The notes beneath the pieces are model-generated. The model was given only the letters and a program-made list of their open reading frames with translations, was not told the DNA's origin and did no database searches. This document shows, in pieces, positions 1 to 4,729 of a stretch of 5,531 nt of DNA; the first letter of the stretch is position 1; every line of letters starts with the position of its first letter. Source of the DNA: CAYNFH01 sp964396385. GTDB lineage: Bacteria; Armatimonadota; Chthonomonadetes; Chthonomonadales; CAJBBX01. The DNA is taken from assembly GCA_964396385.1 (NCBI GenBank), contig CAYNFH010000319.1:1-5531 (forward strand). The letters run 5' to 3'. The position numbers and the translations under genes are program-made.

Positions 1-16
1 AAGAACCAGCGTTCTT
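1..16. terminator. Perfect small hairpin at the left edge
   Basis: AAGAAC and GTTCTT form a perfect 6-bp inverted repeat around the 4-base loop CAGC. The stem may continue to the left of the window, which cannot be seen. A pyrimidine-rich stretch (CCCGCCTCTCCCC) follows, but there is no clean T-run, so a rho-independent terminator for an upstream + strand gene is possible but not proven. It could also be an operator-like palindrome upstream of the sigma factor promoter. Confidence 0.3.
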
Positions 17-76
17 CCCGCCTCTCCCCGACGCGAGGCGCTGCCCGGACAACCGAAGCCGGTGGCACCGCCTCCC

Positions 77-106
77 TTGACTCCGCCCATTGCCGCCCCG
101 GCTAAT
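77..106 (+). promoter_or_regulatory. Putative sigma-70-type promoter of the sigma factor gene
   Basis: A -35-like TTGACT (77-82, 5 of 6 matches to TTGACA) is followed after 18 bases by GCTAAT (101-106, 4 of 6 matches to TATAAT). Transcription would begin near 112-114, leaving a leader of about 50 bases before the preferred start codon at 162. This placement argues against translation from the upstream TTG at 90. It is a pattern match only; the -10 element is imperfect. Confidence 0.35.
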
Positions 107-161
107 CATACGCCCGCCGATCCAGCCGACCGTGAGAGCGCGGTCAAAGGAGATGCCCTAC

Positions 162-776
162 TTGCCTGAGAATGCTGCCTGCGCCACCCTTTCTCTCCAG
201 GATCTGAACAGCCAGTTTGCCCGGAGCGCTCCCGCCTCCTATCTGCAGCGCCAGGAGCGCGACGCGCTCTACTCGGAGTTCCAGCCCCTGGTGCGCCGAC
301 TTATCCGCCAGTACGGCGACACGCCCGAGCTGCGCCAGGACCTCTCCGGCGAAATCTACTGCCGGTTCTGCGCTCTGCTGGAAGCCTACGACCCCGCACG
401 GGGAGTGCCGCTTCGGCCCTACCTGGTTCGCCAGCTCACGGCCTCTGTGTACACCTACGCCCGGGCCGGGTGGCGGAGTGAGAAGCGCGAGACCTCTCTT
501 GATGCATTCTCTGACGGCGAGTGGCCGGGGCACCACGCGGACCCGACCAGTGGGTGGGACGAGCACGTGGCGACCGAGCAACTATTTCGCTCGCTCCCCG
601 ACGCCATCGCCAAGCTTCCCAAGAGACAGCGGCAGGTACTGATCTGGCGCTACTACGAAGAGCAGAGCTTCGAGGATATCGCCGCCCGGCTGTCCGTAGA
701 AGTTTCAACTACGAGGAGCCTGCTGCGCCATGCGCTCAACAATCTGCGGCGCGCCGTTTCTGCGGAAGCCGCCTGA
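162..776 (+). CDS. Short sigma-70 family RNA polymerase sigma factor
   Basis: This gene encodes a 204-residue sigma factor that would direct core RNA polymerase to specific promoters. Residues 36-109 match sigma region 2 (LVRRLIRQYGD, then the YLVRQL helix and an aromatic/basic stretch near YTYARAGWRSEKR). Residues 145-199 match region 4, with the typical LPKRQRQVLIWRYYEEQSFEDIA opening split over a helix-turn-helix at about 169-192. Regions 1 and 3 are absent, as in ECF-like sigma factors; the linker 110-144 is acidic and probably disordered. I chose TTG 162 because AAAGGAG (146-152) lies nine bases upstream. ATG 153 would directly abut that ribosome site, and GTG 132 or TTG 90 are less likely given the promoter. 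No anti-sigma factor gene is seen next to it, so how its activity is controlled is unknown. The family assignment is secure; the regulon is not predictable. Confidence 0.88.
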   Translation: MPENAACATLSLQDLNSQFARSAPASYLQRQERDALYSEFQPLVRRLIRQYGDTPELRQDLSGEIYCRFCALLEAYDPARGVPLRPYLVRQLTASVYTYARAGWRSEKRETSLDAFSDGEWPGHHADPTSGWDEHVATEQLFRSLPDAIAKLPKRQRQVLIWRYYEEQSFEDIAARLSVEVSTTRSLLRHALNNLRRAVSAEAA

Positions 777-800
777 GCCACGGCCGGCGTGATAACCAGC

Positions 801-890
801 CTAACGCCTGCGGCCCCGCCAGTAGAAGCCGCCCCCGCCGAACAGCAGCACCAATACCACCAACAGGATAATCAACTCTTCATTGCTCAT
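801..890 (-). CDS. 29-residue single-pass membrane protein with a GGGG-FYW-basic tail
   Basis: A very short gene begins at ATG 890-888 and stops with TAG at 801-803. The product starts MSNEE, has one strongly hydrophobic segment (LIILLVVLVLLF, residues 6-17), then four glycines (18-21), an aromatic triplet FYW (22-24) and a basic end RGRRR (25-29). This charge pattern predicts one transmembrane helix with the basic C-terminus inside. A strong ribosome site (GGGAGGG, opposite 896-902) lies five bases upstream of the ATG, which is the main reason to believe it is translated. It resembles the small hydrophobic, glycine-rich proteins often left unannotated in GC-rich bacteria, but I cannot assign a named family or function. 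It converges on the sigma factor gene with a 24-base gap. The antisense frame over it is rich in Q, P and A and lacks a ribosome site. Confidence 0.7.
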   Translation of the reverse strand: MSNEELIILLVVLVLLFGGGGFYWRGRRR

Positions 891-1295
891 CGCCTTCCCT
901 CCCCGAAAGCTTTCTGGCTTGACCGCGCTCCGTCCCCCTCAGACTTCAGCCTGGGACAGGGAGCCCTCGCGGGCGTGAGAGGAACCGCTCTGCACGCCTG
1001 ATCGGGCGACTTCAGCGTTCCCACATAGGACGTCCGCCGGTCATTGATTGTTCGCCCGCTCACCGGCCACCCAGGCCAGCACGTGCGCGTAGACCTCGCG
1101 GGGCTGGAGCTGGCGGTGCCGGAAGTGCGGGGGACTTCCGCTGTGCGGGGCGTTGCCGAGGCCGATCCGGCAGAGGAGGCGCAGATACAGATATCATTGC
1201 GCTCGGACCAGCACCGAAACGTGACCGTGAGCCTCCACCGCACAGAATGATGCTAGGTATAGCTCGGTTGCCGAGAGCAGTCGGCCTGTCCGGCG
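891..1295. other. Gene-poor interval between the small membrane protein and the response regulator
   Basis: About 400 bases without a secure gene. The left end carries the ribosome site of the 29-residue protein. GGAAC (981-985) and GTTCC (1017-1021) form a widely spaced inverted repeat. The 8-bp palindrome GGACGTCC (1028-1035) lies within TAGGACGTCCG, which recurs inverted at 4552-4562. Positions 1041-1243 hold a possible frameshifted - strand gene, listed separately. An open + strand frame at 1044-1250 (TTG start) shares the same codon triplets but has no ribosome site and no recognisable domain. No tRNA or clear terminator was seen. Confidence 0.5.
1041..1243 (-). pseudogene. Possible frameshifted remnant of a small unknown protein
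   Basis: On the - strand, 1193-1044 reads 50 codons ending in TGA (1041-1043). It has high GC at third positions and a plausible protein composition: YLYLRLLCRIGLGN, a His/Pro/Arg-rich middle, then the amphipathic helix PREVYAHVLAWVAGERANNQ. A TGA (1194-1196) lies immediately upstream in this frame, and no good start follows it. A neighbouring frame beginning at GTG 1243 (MRWRLTVTFRCWSERND) runs up to the same point. Joining the two would need one extra base near 1193-1197 and would give a protein of roughly 67 residues. This looks like a single-base deletion in a small gene or a sequencing error. No ribosome site is visible before GTG 1243 and I recognise no family. It may also be chance openness in GC-rich DNA. 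Confidence 0.25.
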
Positions 1296-1745
1296 CTACG
1301 AAGGAGCAGGATCGGGCTCTATGCGAGGGGCGGTGCCACTTACCACTGCGTTCGTGCGCATAGGAAGATGTGCAGGGCAATGGGAAAGCGCGAGCTGCAA
1401 GACGCCGAGGAGCGATTCGGACGTAACAGGTTTCACCAGGTAGCCGGCCGCTCCTGCATCGATGGCGTTCTGGACAGTGTCCGCATCGGAGAAGGCCGTG
1501 AGCATCACGATGCACGTGCGAAACTCCCGCAGGATCTCTTCGGTCGCCTGGATGCCGCTTACGCCGTCCTTGAGTTGTACATCCATCAGTACGAAATCAG
1601 GCCGCTCCCGCAGTACCACATCTATCGCTTCTCGGCCGCCGGAGACTTCTCCAACCACCCAAAGCCCGTGCAGGCGCAGCGCTTTACGAAGCTGTAGGAG
1701 AGTAACGCCTTCGTCCTCACTGAGTACGACGCGCTTGCCTTCCAT
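1296..1745 (-). CDS. Single-domain response regulator (receiver domain only)
   Basis: This encodes a 149-residue cytoplasmic response regulator that would be phosphorylated by a histidine kinase. The receiver signature is complete: acidic cluster E10-D11-E12 (VVLSEDEG), phospho-acceptor D55 in VLMDVQL, switch threonine T83 in MLTAF, and conserved lysine K105 in YLVKPV. After about residue 115 only a Pro/Ala-rich tail remains (to PAPS), so there is no DNA-binding or enzymatic output domain. It would therefore act by protein contact or phosphotransfer. The receiver sequence resembles those of AmiR/PdtaR-like regulators, but the ANTAR RNA-binding domain those carry is missing. ATG 1745 is preferred because receivers normally begin close to the first beta strand. 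GTG 1763 is an alternative; neither has a strong ribosome site. No histidine kinase gene is in view. It is transcribed divergently from the ATPase-like gene across about 250 bases. Confidence 0.88.
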   Translation of the reverse strand: MEGKRVVLSEDEGVTLLQLRKALRLHGLWVVGEVSGGREAIDVVLRERPDFVLMDVQLKDGVSGIQATEEILREFRTCIVMLTAFSDADTVQNAIDAGAAGYLVKPVTSESLLGVLQLALSHCPAHLPMRTNAVVSGTAPRIEPDPAPS

Positions 1746-1996
1746 GGATGGGGTGTCGATCACGGGATTTTCCAGCCTGCCGGGGATAAGGTATCCTGTT
1801 CTGAGTACGGGCCGAGCCGTCAACAGGTGCCGAGACGCGGAATCGCTAAAGCAGCAGCACCAGCGCCGGCCCTGCATGGGAAGCAGAACGCATATCGCTG
1901 CGCGGACGCGTGGGCTTCCGCCCGTGTGCCCGGCCCAGCCCTTCTGGCTCAGGGCTCTCACCGGAACCGGTCTGCTCCTTTATCGTAAGAAGAAGC
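1746..1996. promoter_or_regulatory. Divergent intergenic region with small inverted repeats
   Basis: This 251-base gap should hold promoters for the receiver gene (-) and the ATPase-like gene (+). Three small symmetric elements are visible: GGATA-AGG-TATCC (1785-1797), 22-52 bases upstream of the receiver starts; AGCCCT/AGGGCT with an 8-base loop (1937-1956); and ACCGG-AA-CCGGT (1960-1971), about 26 bases before ATG 1997. A - strand TTGACG (opposite 1818-1823) could be a -35 element, but no good -10 lies 16-18 bases away. A + strand TATCGT (1981-1986) is too close to ATG 1997 to be a convincing -10. No gene is seen here. Confidence 0.4.
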
Positions 1997-3469
1997 ATGC
2001 AGGCGAGCGATCAATCCATGACCCTGGTACACAGCCTCCCGGGGCGGGTGCGGGTCCGGGTTCCGGGGCTGTGTGGGCGCAAGGAAGCGTGCGCGTTCCT
2101 GGAACTCCGGCTGGCGGCCGAGCAGGGGATCGACCGAGTCGAGGCGCGGCGAGAGAACGGCTCGGTCACCATCAGCTACGATCCCACCGTCCATACTCAG
2201 GCGCGCGTGCTGCAGCTCGTGGCGCGGAGGCTGCCACAGGCCCAGAACGGCAAGCCGGGGCACGCGGAGATAGCACGGATCCGGGACATTCCCGCTCACC
2301 GACCTACCCGCCTCTCCCCCCTTGCCCTCCCAACGCTGGCCCTTGCGGTCACCACCCTGGAGGCCGCGCCAGCGGCGCTCGTGGCGGCGGCCCTCTGTGT
2401 AGCGTCCATGCGTATTGCCTCGCGAGCCGCGGAAGGAGCCCGCGCCCGGCAGTTCAACGTGGATCAGCTCGACGCCGCCAACGTGCTGCTCACCGCCCTG
2501 CAAGGGGATCCGGTAGCGGCCGGCGCCATTACATGGCTGGTCGGCCTGCAGGAGCTCATCCGAGGCAGATCCCTGCGCGGCGCGCGGGAGAAGGCACTAA
2601 AGACGGCGATGCGTGCTATCCCAGGCAATAGCCCGCGCATAGTCCAGGACCGCAAAGCGCTCATCGATTTGACGGATGGCGTACCGCTCTCGGACACCTA
2701 TGTGCAGAACCGCGCAAGTGGCGTGGCGGACCGACTGGACAAGCCCTTCCTGGCGCTTGCCGCGCTGCGCTTTACCCTCACGCGCCAACCCCAGGTTATC
2801 ATCGATACAATCAAGCCGCACTCAGACTTCCAGTCCGGGGTGCGCTACGCCGGACCGACCAGCGTGATCGCGGGGATCTGCGCCGCATACGAGGGTGGCG
2901 CGTTGCCTCTCTCCGGTAAGGCGCTGGAGAAGCTGGCACGCGTCAACGCCCTGGTGATTGACCTCCACGGTCATCCTGCAGAGGCGCCGCTCCGCAAGGC
3001 GACGGAAGAGCTCAAGCATCTCGGAATTGAGCGCGAGGTATTCCTTGGGCCGAGCGGCGAGGTTAAGCGCGGGCAGCGCACGAACAGCCTGCGAGAGGGC
3101 GAGTCCCTCGTCCGGCAGATGCGGAAGCAGGGCTGGCGAGTGGGTGTCGTGGGGCTCCCTCGCACCGCGCCTGAGCTCTACGCGGTGGCGGACCTCTCTG
3201 TGTGCATCGGTCCCCCACGCGCTGAACCGGACCTGTTCGACCTGGCCCTCGTCACGCACGATCCGATGTCCTTGTGCCGGGCGATCCGCGCGGCTCGCCT
3301 CGCGGTCCGAGGCCATCAGCAGAACACCGCGATCATAGCCCTGGCGGCCTGCTTCAACCTGGCCGCCTCCTTCCTGGGCGGTCTTCCCGCCCCGCTCGGT
3401 ACGGCTGCCACCACCACCGCCATCGCCCTGCTTTCGAGCAACGCGCGGCGAGTCCAGCTCTACGCGTGA
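1997..3469 (+). CDS. Catalytically degenerate P1B-type (heavy-metal) ATPase-like protein with N-terminal HMA-like domain
   Basis: A 490-residue protein with the layout of a heavy-metal P-type ATPase but without its catalytic parts. Residues 8-79 resemble an HMA-type ferredoxin fold (SLPGRVRVRVPGL, then SVTISYDP), without the usual CxxC metal site. Hydrophobic helices follow at about 105-140 and 152-188; the latter includes FNVDQLDAANVLL, typical of P1B membrane domains. Residues 244-318 follow the family up to the phosphorylation site (ADRLDKPFLALAAL, GKALEKLARV). The transmembrane Cys-Pro motif position reads DFQSGVR (277-283), and the DKTGT loop reads DLHGH (322-326). Only 64 residues separate it from the GDGxND equivalent, which reads VGLPRTAPEL (385-394), so the nucleotide-binding domain is almost gone. 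The TGE actuator motif is also missing. A C-terminal helix pair (443-482) is kept. It cannot pump by the known mechanism; scaffold, chaperone or sensor roles are speculation. ATG 1997 is chosen; ATG 2018, with AGGCGAG ten bases upstream, is equally possible. Confidence 0.82.
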   Translation: MQASDQSMTLVHSLPGRVRVRVPGLCGRKEACAFLELRLAAEQGIDRVEARRENGSVTISYDPTVHTQARVLQLVARRLPQAQNGKPGHAEIARIRDIPAHRPTRLSPLALPTLALAVTTLEAAPAALVAAALCVASMRIASRAAEGARARQFNVDQLDAANVLLTALQGDPVAAGAITWLVGLQELIRGRSLRGAREKALKTAMRAIPGNSPRIVQDRKALIDLTDGVPLSDTYVQNRASGVADRLDKPFLALAALRFTLTRQPQVIIDTIKPHSDFQSGVRYAGPTSVIAGICAAYEGGALPLSGKALEKLARVNALVIDLHGHPAEAPLRKATEELKHLGIEREVFLGPSGEVKRGQRTNSLREGESLVRQMRKQGWRVGVVGLPRTAPELYAVADLSVCIGPPRAEPDLFDLALVTHDPMSLCRAIRAARLAVRGHQQNTAIIALAACFNLAASFLGGLPAPLGTAATTTAIALLSSNARRVQLYA

Positions 3470-3484
3470 CCGGCGCCCTCGCAG

Positions 3485-3820
3485 CTACAGGTGGATGCTC
3501 ACCGTGTCCCCGTTGAGCTCTCCCTTATAGCCGTACGCGGCGATGAAGAAGTCCCACGGCACGAACATCTCTTCGTTGTCGACATAGGGAGGAGCAGAGA
3601 GCGCCACAGGCGTTCCGCTCACGTTGACCGCCCTGTTCTCCATCTGCACATTCGCAGTCCACTTGCTCACAGTGGCCGCGGCCGTCTTGGTGGTGTTGTC
3701 CCAGGTCACCGTGCCGCCCAGCGCCTGCACGATGGGGGAGAGCGGGACGTAGGTGGCTCCGTCCTGCTGTACCGGCTCCGGGCTGATGTTGGCCGGTTGG
3801 CCATTGATCTGGTAGGGCAT
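3485..3820 (-). CDS. Single copper-amine-oxidase N-terminal-like (stalk) domain protein without signal peptide
   Basis: The 111-residue product is one domain of the copper amine oxidase N-terminal type (Pfam PF07833-like), a beta-rich module usually found in secreted or wall-attached proteins. The family pattern is clear: YQINGQP (3-9), ATYVPLSPIVQALGG (22-36), TVTWD (37-41), then the second half-repeat EMFVPWDFFIAAYG (84-97) and a closing beta strand DTVSIHL. The domain fills the whole protein, with no catalytic domain attached. ATG 3820-3818 is preceded by GAGGAG, 11 bases away, which overlaps the stop of the upstream BON gene. A TGA lies in frame 24 bases upstream of the ATG, so no hidden signal peptide exists, which is unusual for this family. 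It lies 17 bases after the BON gene and is probably translated from the same mRNA. It converges with the ATPase-like gene with a 15-base gap. The precise function is unknown. Confidence 0.8.
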   Translation of the reverse strand: MPYQINGQPANISPEPVQQDGATYVPLSPIVQALGGTVTWDNTTKTAAATVSKWTANVQMENRAVNVSGTPVALSAPPYVDNEEMFVPWDFFIAAYGYKGELNGDTVSIHL

Positions 3821-3836
3821 GGCGTTCTCTTCTCCT

Positions 3837-4226
3837 CTACTTCACCGTCAGCTTGTTTTCTACCGTATTGCTCCCCGCCACGCTCTTTGCAGCCTTCTCG
3901 GCCGCGGCTTTCTGCTTGGCGTCCGACACGGTTCCGCTCAGGGTAATCGTACTGCCGCTCACATCTACCGTGATTGCACCCGCATCGATCGGCGGCTTGG
4001 CCGTACGCAGGGCATTCTTGACCTTCAGCTTGGTGACGTTCTCCGTGGCATTGGCCGCTGCGGTCCCGGCCGTGGGGCCGGCAGGCGTGGACGCGGGCGT
4101 GTTGGTCGCCGCCGGGCCGGACGGACCCGAGGGAGTAGATGTTGCGGCCGGCGCTGCCGGCGCTTGCGTGTTGCTGTCGGATTGGTCGCCCTTGTGGCAC
4201 CCGGCCAAACAGAGCGCCATCAGCAC
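3837..4226 (-). CDS. BON-domain lipoprotein
   Basis: The 129-residue product begins with a lipobox-like LAGC (Cys10) followed by HKGDQSDSN, suggesting a lipid-anchored periplasmic or surface protein. A Pro/Ala/Thr/Gly-rich linker (about 18-60) precedes a single BON domain (62-129) with the expected pattern: VKNALRTAK, AITVDVSGSTITLSGTV, then AAAEKAAKSVAG and a VENKLTVK end. BON domains are small alpha/beta modules associated with envelope stability and phospholipid contact. The start is doubtful: GTG 4226 or ATG 4220 gives only nine or seven residues before the cysteine, with no positive charge. The same frame upstream reads RKYLLPRIRR, which would complete a normal signal, but it has no ATG/GTG/TTG and no ribosome site. 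The 5' end also overlaps, on the opposite strand, a repeat-bearing reading frame. The gene appears to form an operon with the stalk-domain gene downstream. Confidence 0.78.
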   Translation of the reverse strand: MLMALCLAGCHKGDQSDSNTQAPAAPAATSTPSGPSGPAATNTPASTPAGPTAGTAAANATENVTKLKVKNALRTAKPPIDAGAITVDVSGSTITLSGTVSDAKQKAAAEKAAKSVAGSNTVENKLTVK

Positions 4227-4400
4227 GCGGCGAATACGGGGCAGCAGATACTTCCGGCCAGCCAGGACCCGTACGGCGACCCCGGCAACATCCTTCCGGC
4301 CAGCCAGGATCCCTATGGCGATCCCGCCGATGCCGCGCAGGGGATCCTGCCGGCGAGCCGCGATCCCTACGGCGACCCGGCGGACCAGCGCACGCGGTAG
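4194..4400 (+). CDS. Short repeat protein or gene fragment with three ILPASQDPYGDP motifs
   Basis: The + frame ending in TAG (4398-4400) encodes three copies of I-L-P-A-S-(Q/R)-D-P-Y-G-D-P, at 4248-4289, 4290-4331 and 4344-4385, and ends DQRTR. The copies differ mainly at third codon positions (ATA/ATC, CTT/CTG, GCC/GCG, GAC/GAT, TAC/TAT, CCG/CCC). This suggests the peptide in this frame has been kept by selection. The only usual nearby starts are GTG 4194 and TTG 4182, neither with a ribosome site. GTG 4194 would give a 68-residue hydrophilic, probably disordered protein overlapping the BON gene's 5' end head-on by about 33 bases. It may instead be the 3' end of a gene whose front was lost, or a transcript with a non-standard start. 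I do not recognise the motif. The reading frame is well supported; the start is not. Confidence 0.45.
   Translation: MAPGQTERHQHAANTGQQILPASQDPYGDPGNILPASQDPYGDPADAAQGILPASRDPYGDPADQRTR
4248..4385 (+). repeat. Three tandem 42-base coding repeats
   Basis: Three 42-base units lie at 4248-4289, 4290-4331 and 4344-4385. Units one and two are adjacent, and a 12-base insert (GCC GCG CAG GGG, reading AAQG) separates units two and three. The spacing stays a multiple of three. Differences fall mostly on the third codon positions of the + frame. The exceptions are the Q-to-R codon in unit three and the last two codons (GN, AD, AD). The repeat is not palindromic and has no spacers, so it is not a CRISPR array. 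Confidence 0.85.
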
Positions 4401-4477
4401 GAGCTATCCGGACAGGGATGGGTGCGACCGCCGGTCTGGCAGCGTGGGTTGGACCCGGGGCCCGCCTGCTCGGGGAG

Positions 4478-4563
4478 CCGAGTAATCGGGAAGCAAAGGT
4501 TAGGACTTGCAGAAAGTGCCAGGAGATCGGCACGCTTCCCTGCCGAAACGTCGGACGTCCTAA
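4478..4563. other. Cluster of nested and crossing inverted repeats, possible structured RNA or operator region
   Basis: Five complementary pairs occur in 86 bases. CCGA/TCGG (4478-4481/4486-4489) closes a GTAA loop, which is a GNRA tetraloop if transcribed as +. GGGAAGC/GCTTCCC (4488-4494/4534-4540) is a perfect 7-bp pair. TTAGGAC/GTCCTAA (4500-4506/4557-4563) is another perfect 7-bp pair that crosses the previous one, so both together would make a pseudoknot. GTGCC/GGCAC (4516-4520/4529-4533) is nested inside. CCGA/TCGG (4543-4546/4551-4554) closes an AACG loop. I could not match the arrangement to any riboswitch class I know, and the direction of transcription is undecided. Confidence 0.35.
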
Positions 4564-4632
4564 GTATACTCTCCCTGGCATATCCTCCACACCCGGAACA
4601 CTACCTGAAGGTTCGCTTTCGGATGGCCGGAC

Positions 4633-4671
4633 CAGGCAAGAGCGCTACCGGCAGCGCACTCTTCCCGCCTG
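4633..4671 (-). terminator. Long imperfect hairpin downstream of the Nramp gene
   Basis: CAGGC-AAGAG-CGCT (4633-4646) pairs with AGCG-CA-CTCTT-CCC-GCCTG (4653-4671), giving 14 base pairs with a 2-base and a 3-base bulge and a 6-base loop. It starts about 59 bases past the Nramp stop codon, a usual distance for a transcript end. No U-run follows in the - direction, so it would be a 3'-end stabilising or rho-assisted structure rather than a classic intrinsic terminator. Confidence 0.35.
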
Positions 4672-4729
4672 CCCGCAAGCCGGAACCCGGAACGAGTGGA
4701 CATCAACCGGGCCGTGGAGAGCGGAGCCC

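Larger units (their letters stand above)
4401..4729. other. Intergenic region between the repeat frame and the Nramp gene
   Basis: About 330 bases without a believable gene on either strand. Open frames cross it but show no domain, no sensible ribosome site and Arg/Pro-rich compositions typical of shadows. It contains a cluster of nested inverted repeats (4478-4563), the palindromic AGTATACT (4563-4570), which offers a TATACT -10-like element on both strands but no matching -35, three CCGGAAC copies (4593-4690 area), and the long hairpin at 4633-4671. Promoters for the BON/stalk genes should lie here or in the repeat region. Confidence 0.45.

Noticed and set aside
90..161. N-terminal extension of the sigma factor from TTG 90
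   Set aside because: It would start inside the spacer of the putative promoter, has no ribosome site, and the Pro/Arg-rich extension lies outside the sigma domains.
789..1001. 70-codon + strand open frame
   Set aside because: Antisense to the 29-residue membrane protein, no ribosome site, biased composition and no recognisable fold.
1462..2631. Long + strand open frame across the receiver gene and the start of the ATPase-like gene
   Set aside because: It runs antisense to the receiver and out of frame with the ATPase-like protein; its translation is Arg/Pro/Gly-rich low complexity with no domain, typical of a GC-rich shadow.
4248..4385. CRISPR-like or transposon-end repeat array
   Set aside because: Units are directly adjacent or 12 bases apart, not palindromic, lack spacers, and vary at third codon positions, so they are coding repeats.
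4478..4563. Mn2+ (yybP-ykoY) or cobalamin riboswitch
   Set aside because: The conserved cores of these classes were not found on either strand, and the element lies downstream rather than upstream of the Nramp gene.
4563..4570. TATACT as a promoter -10 box on either strand
   Set aside because: No acceptable -35 sequence lies 16-18 bases upstream on either strand, so I did not list it as a promoter.
3706..4590. 294-codon - strand open frame covering the BON gene and the region upstream
   Set aside because: Its composition is extremely Arg/Gly/Pro-rich. The BON domain is clear in a different frame, and the GGAGG near its first codons is too close to the ATG to serve as its ribosome site.
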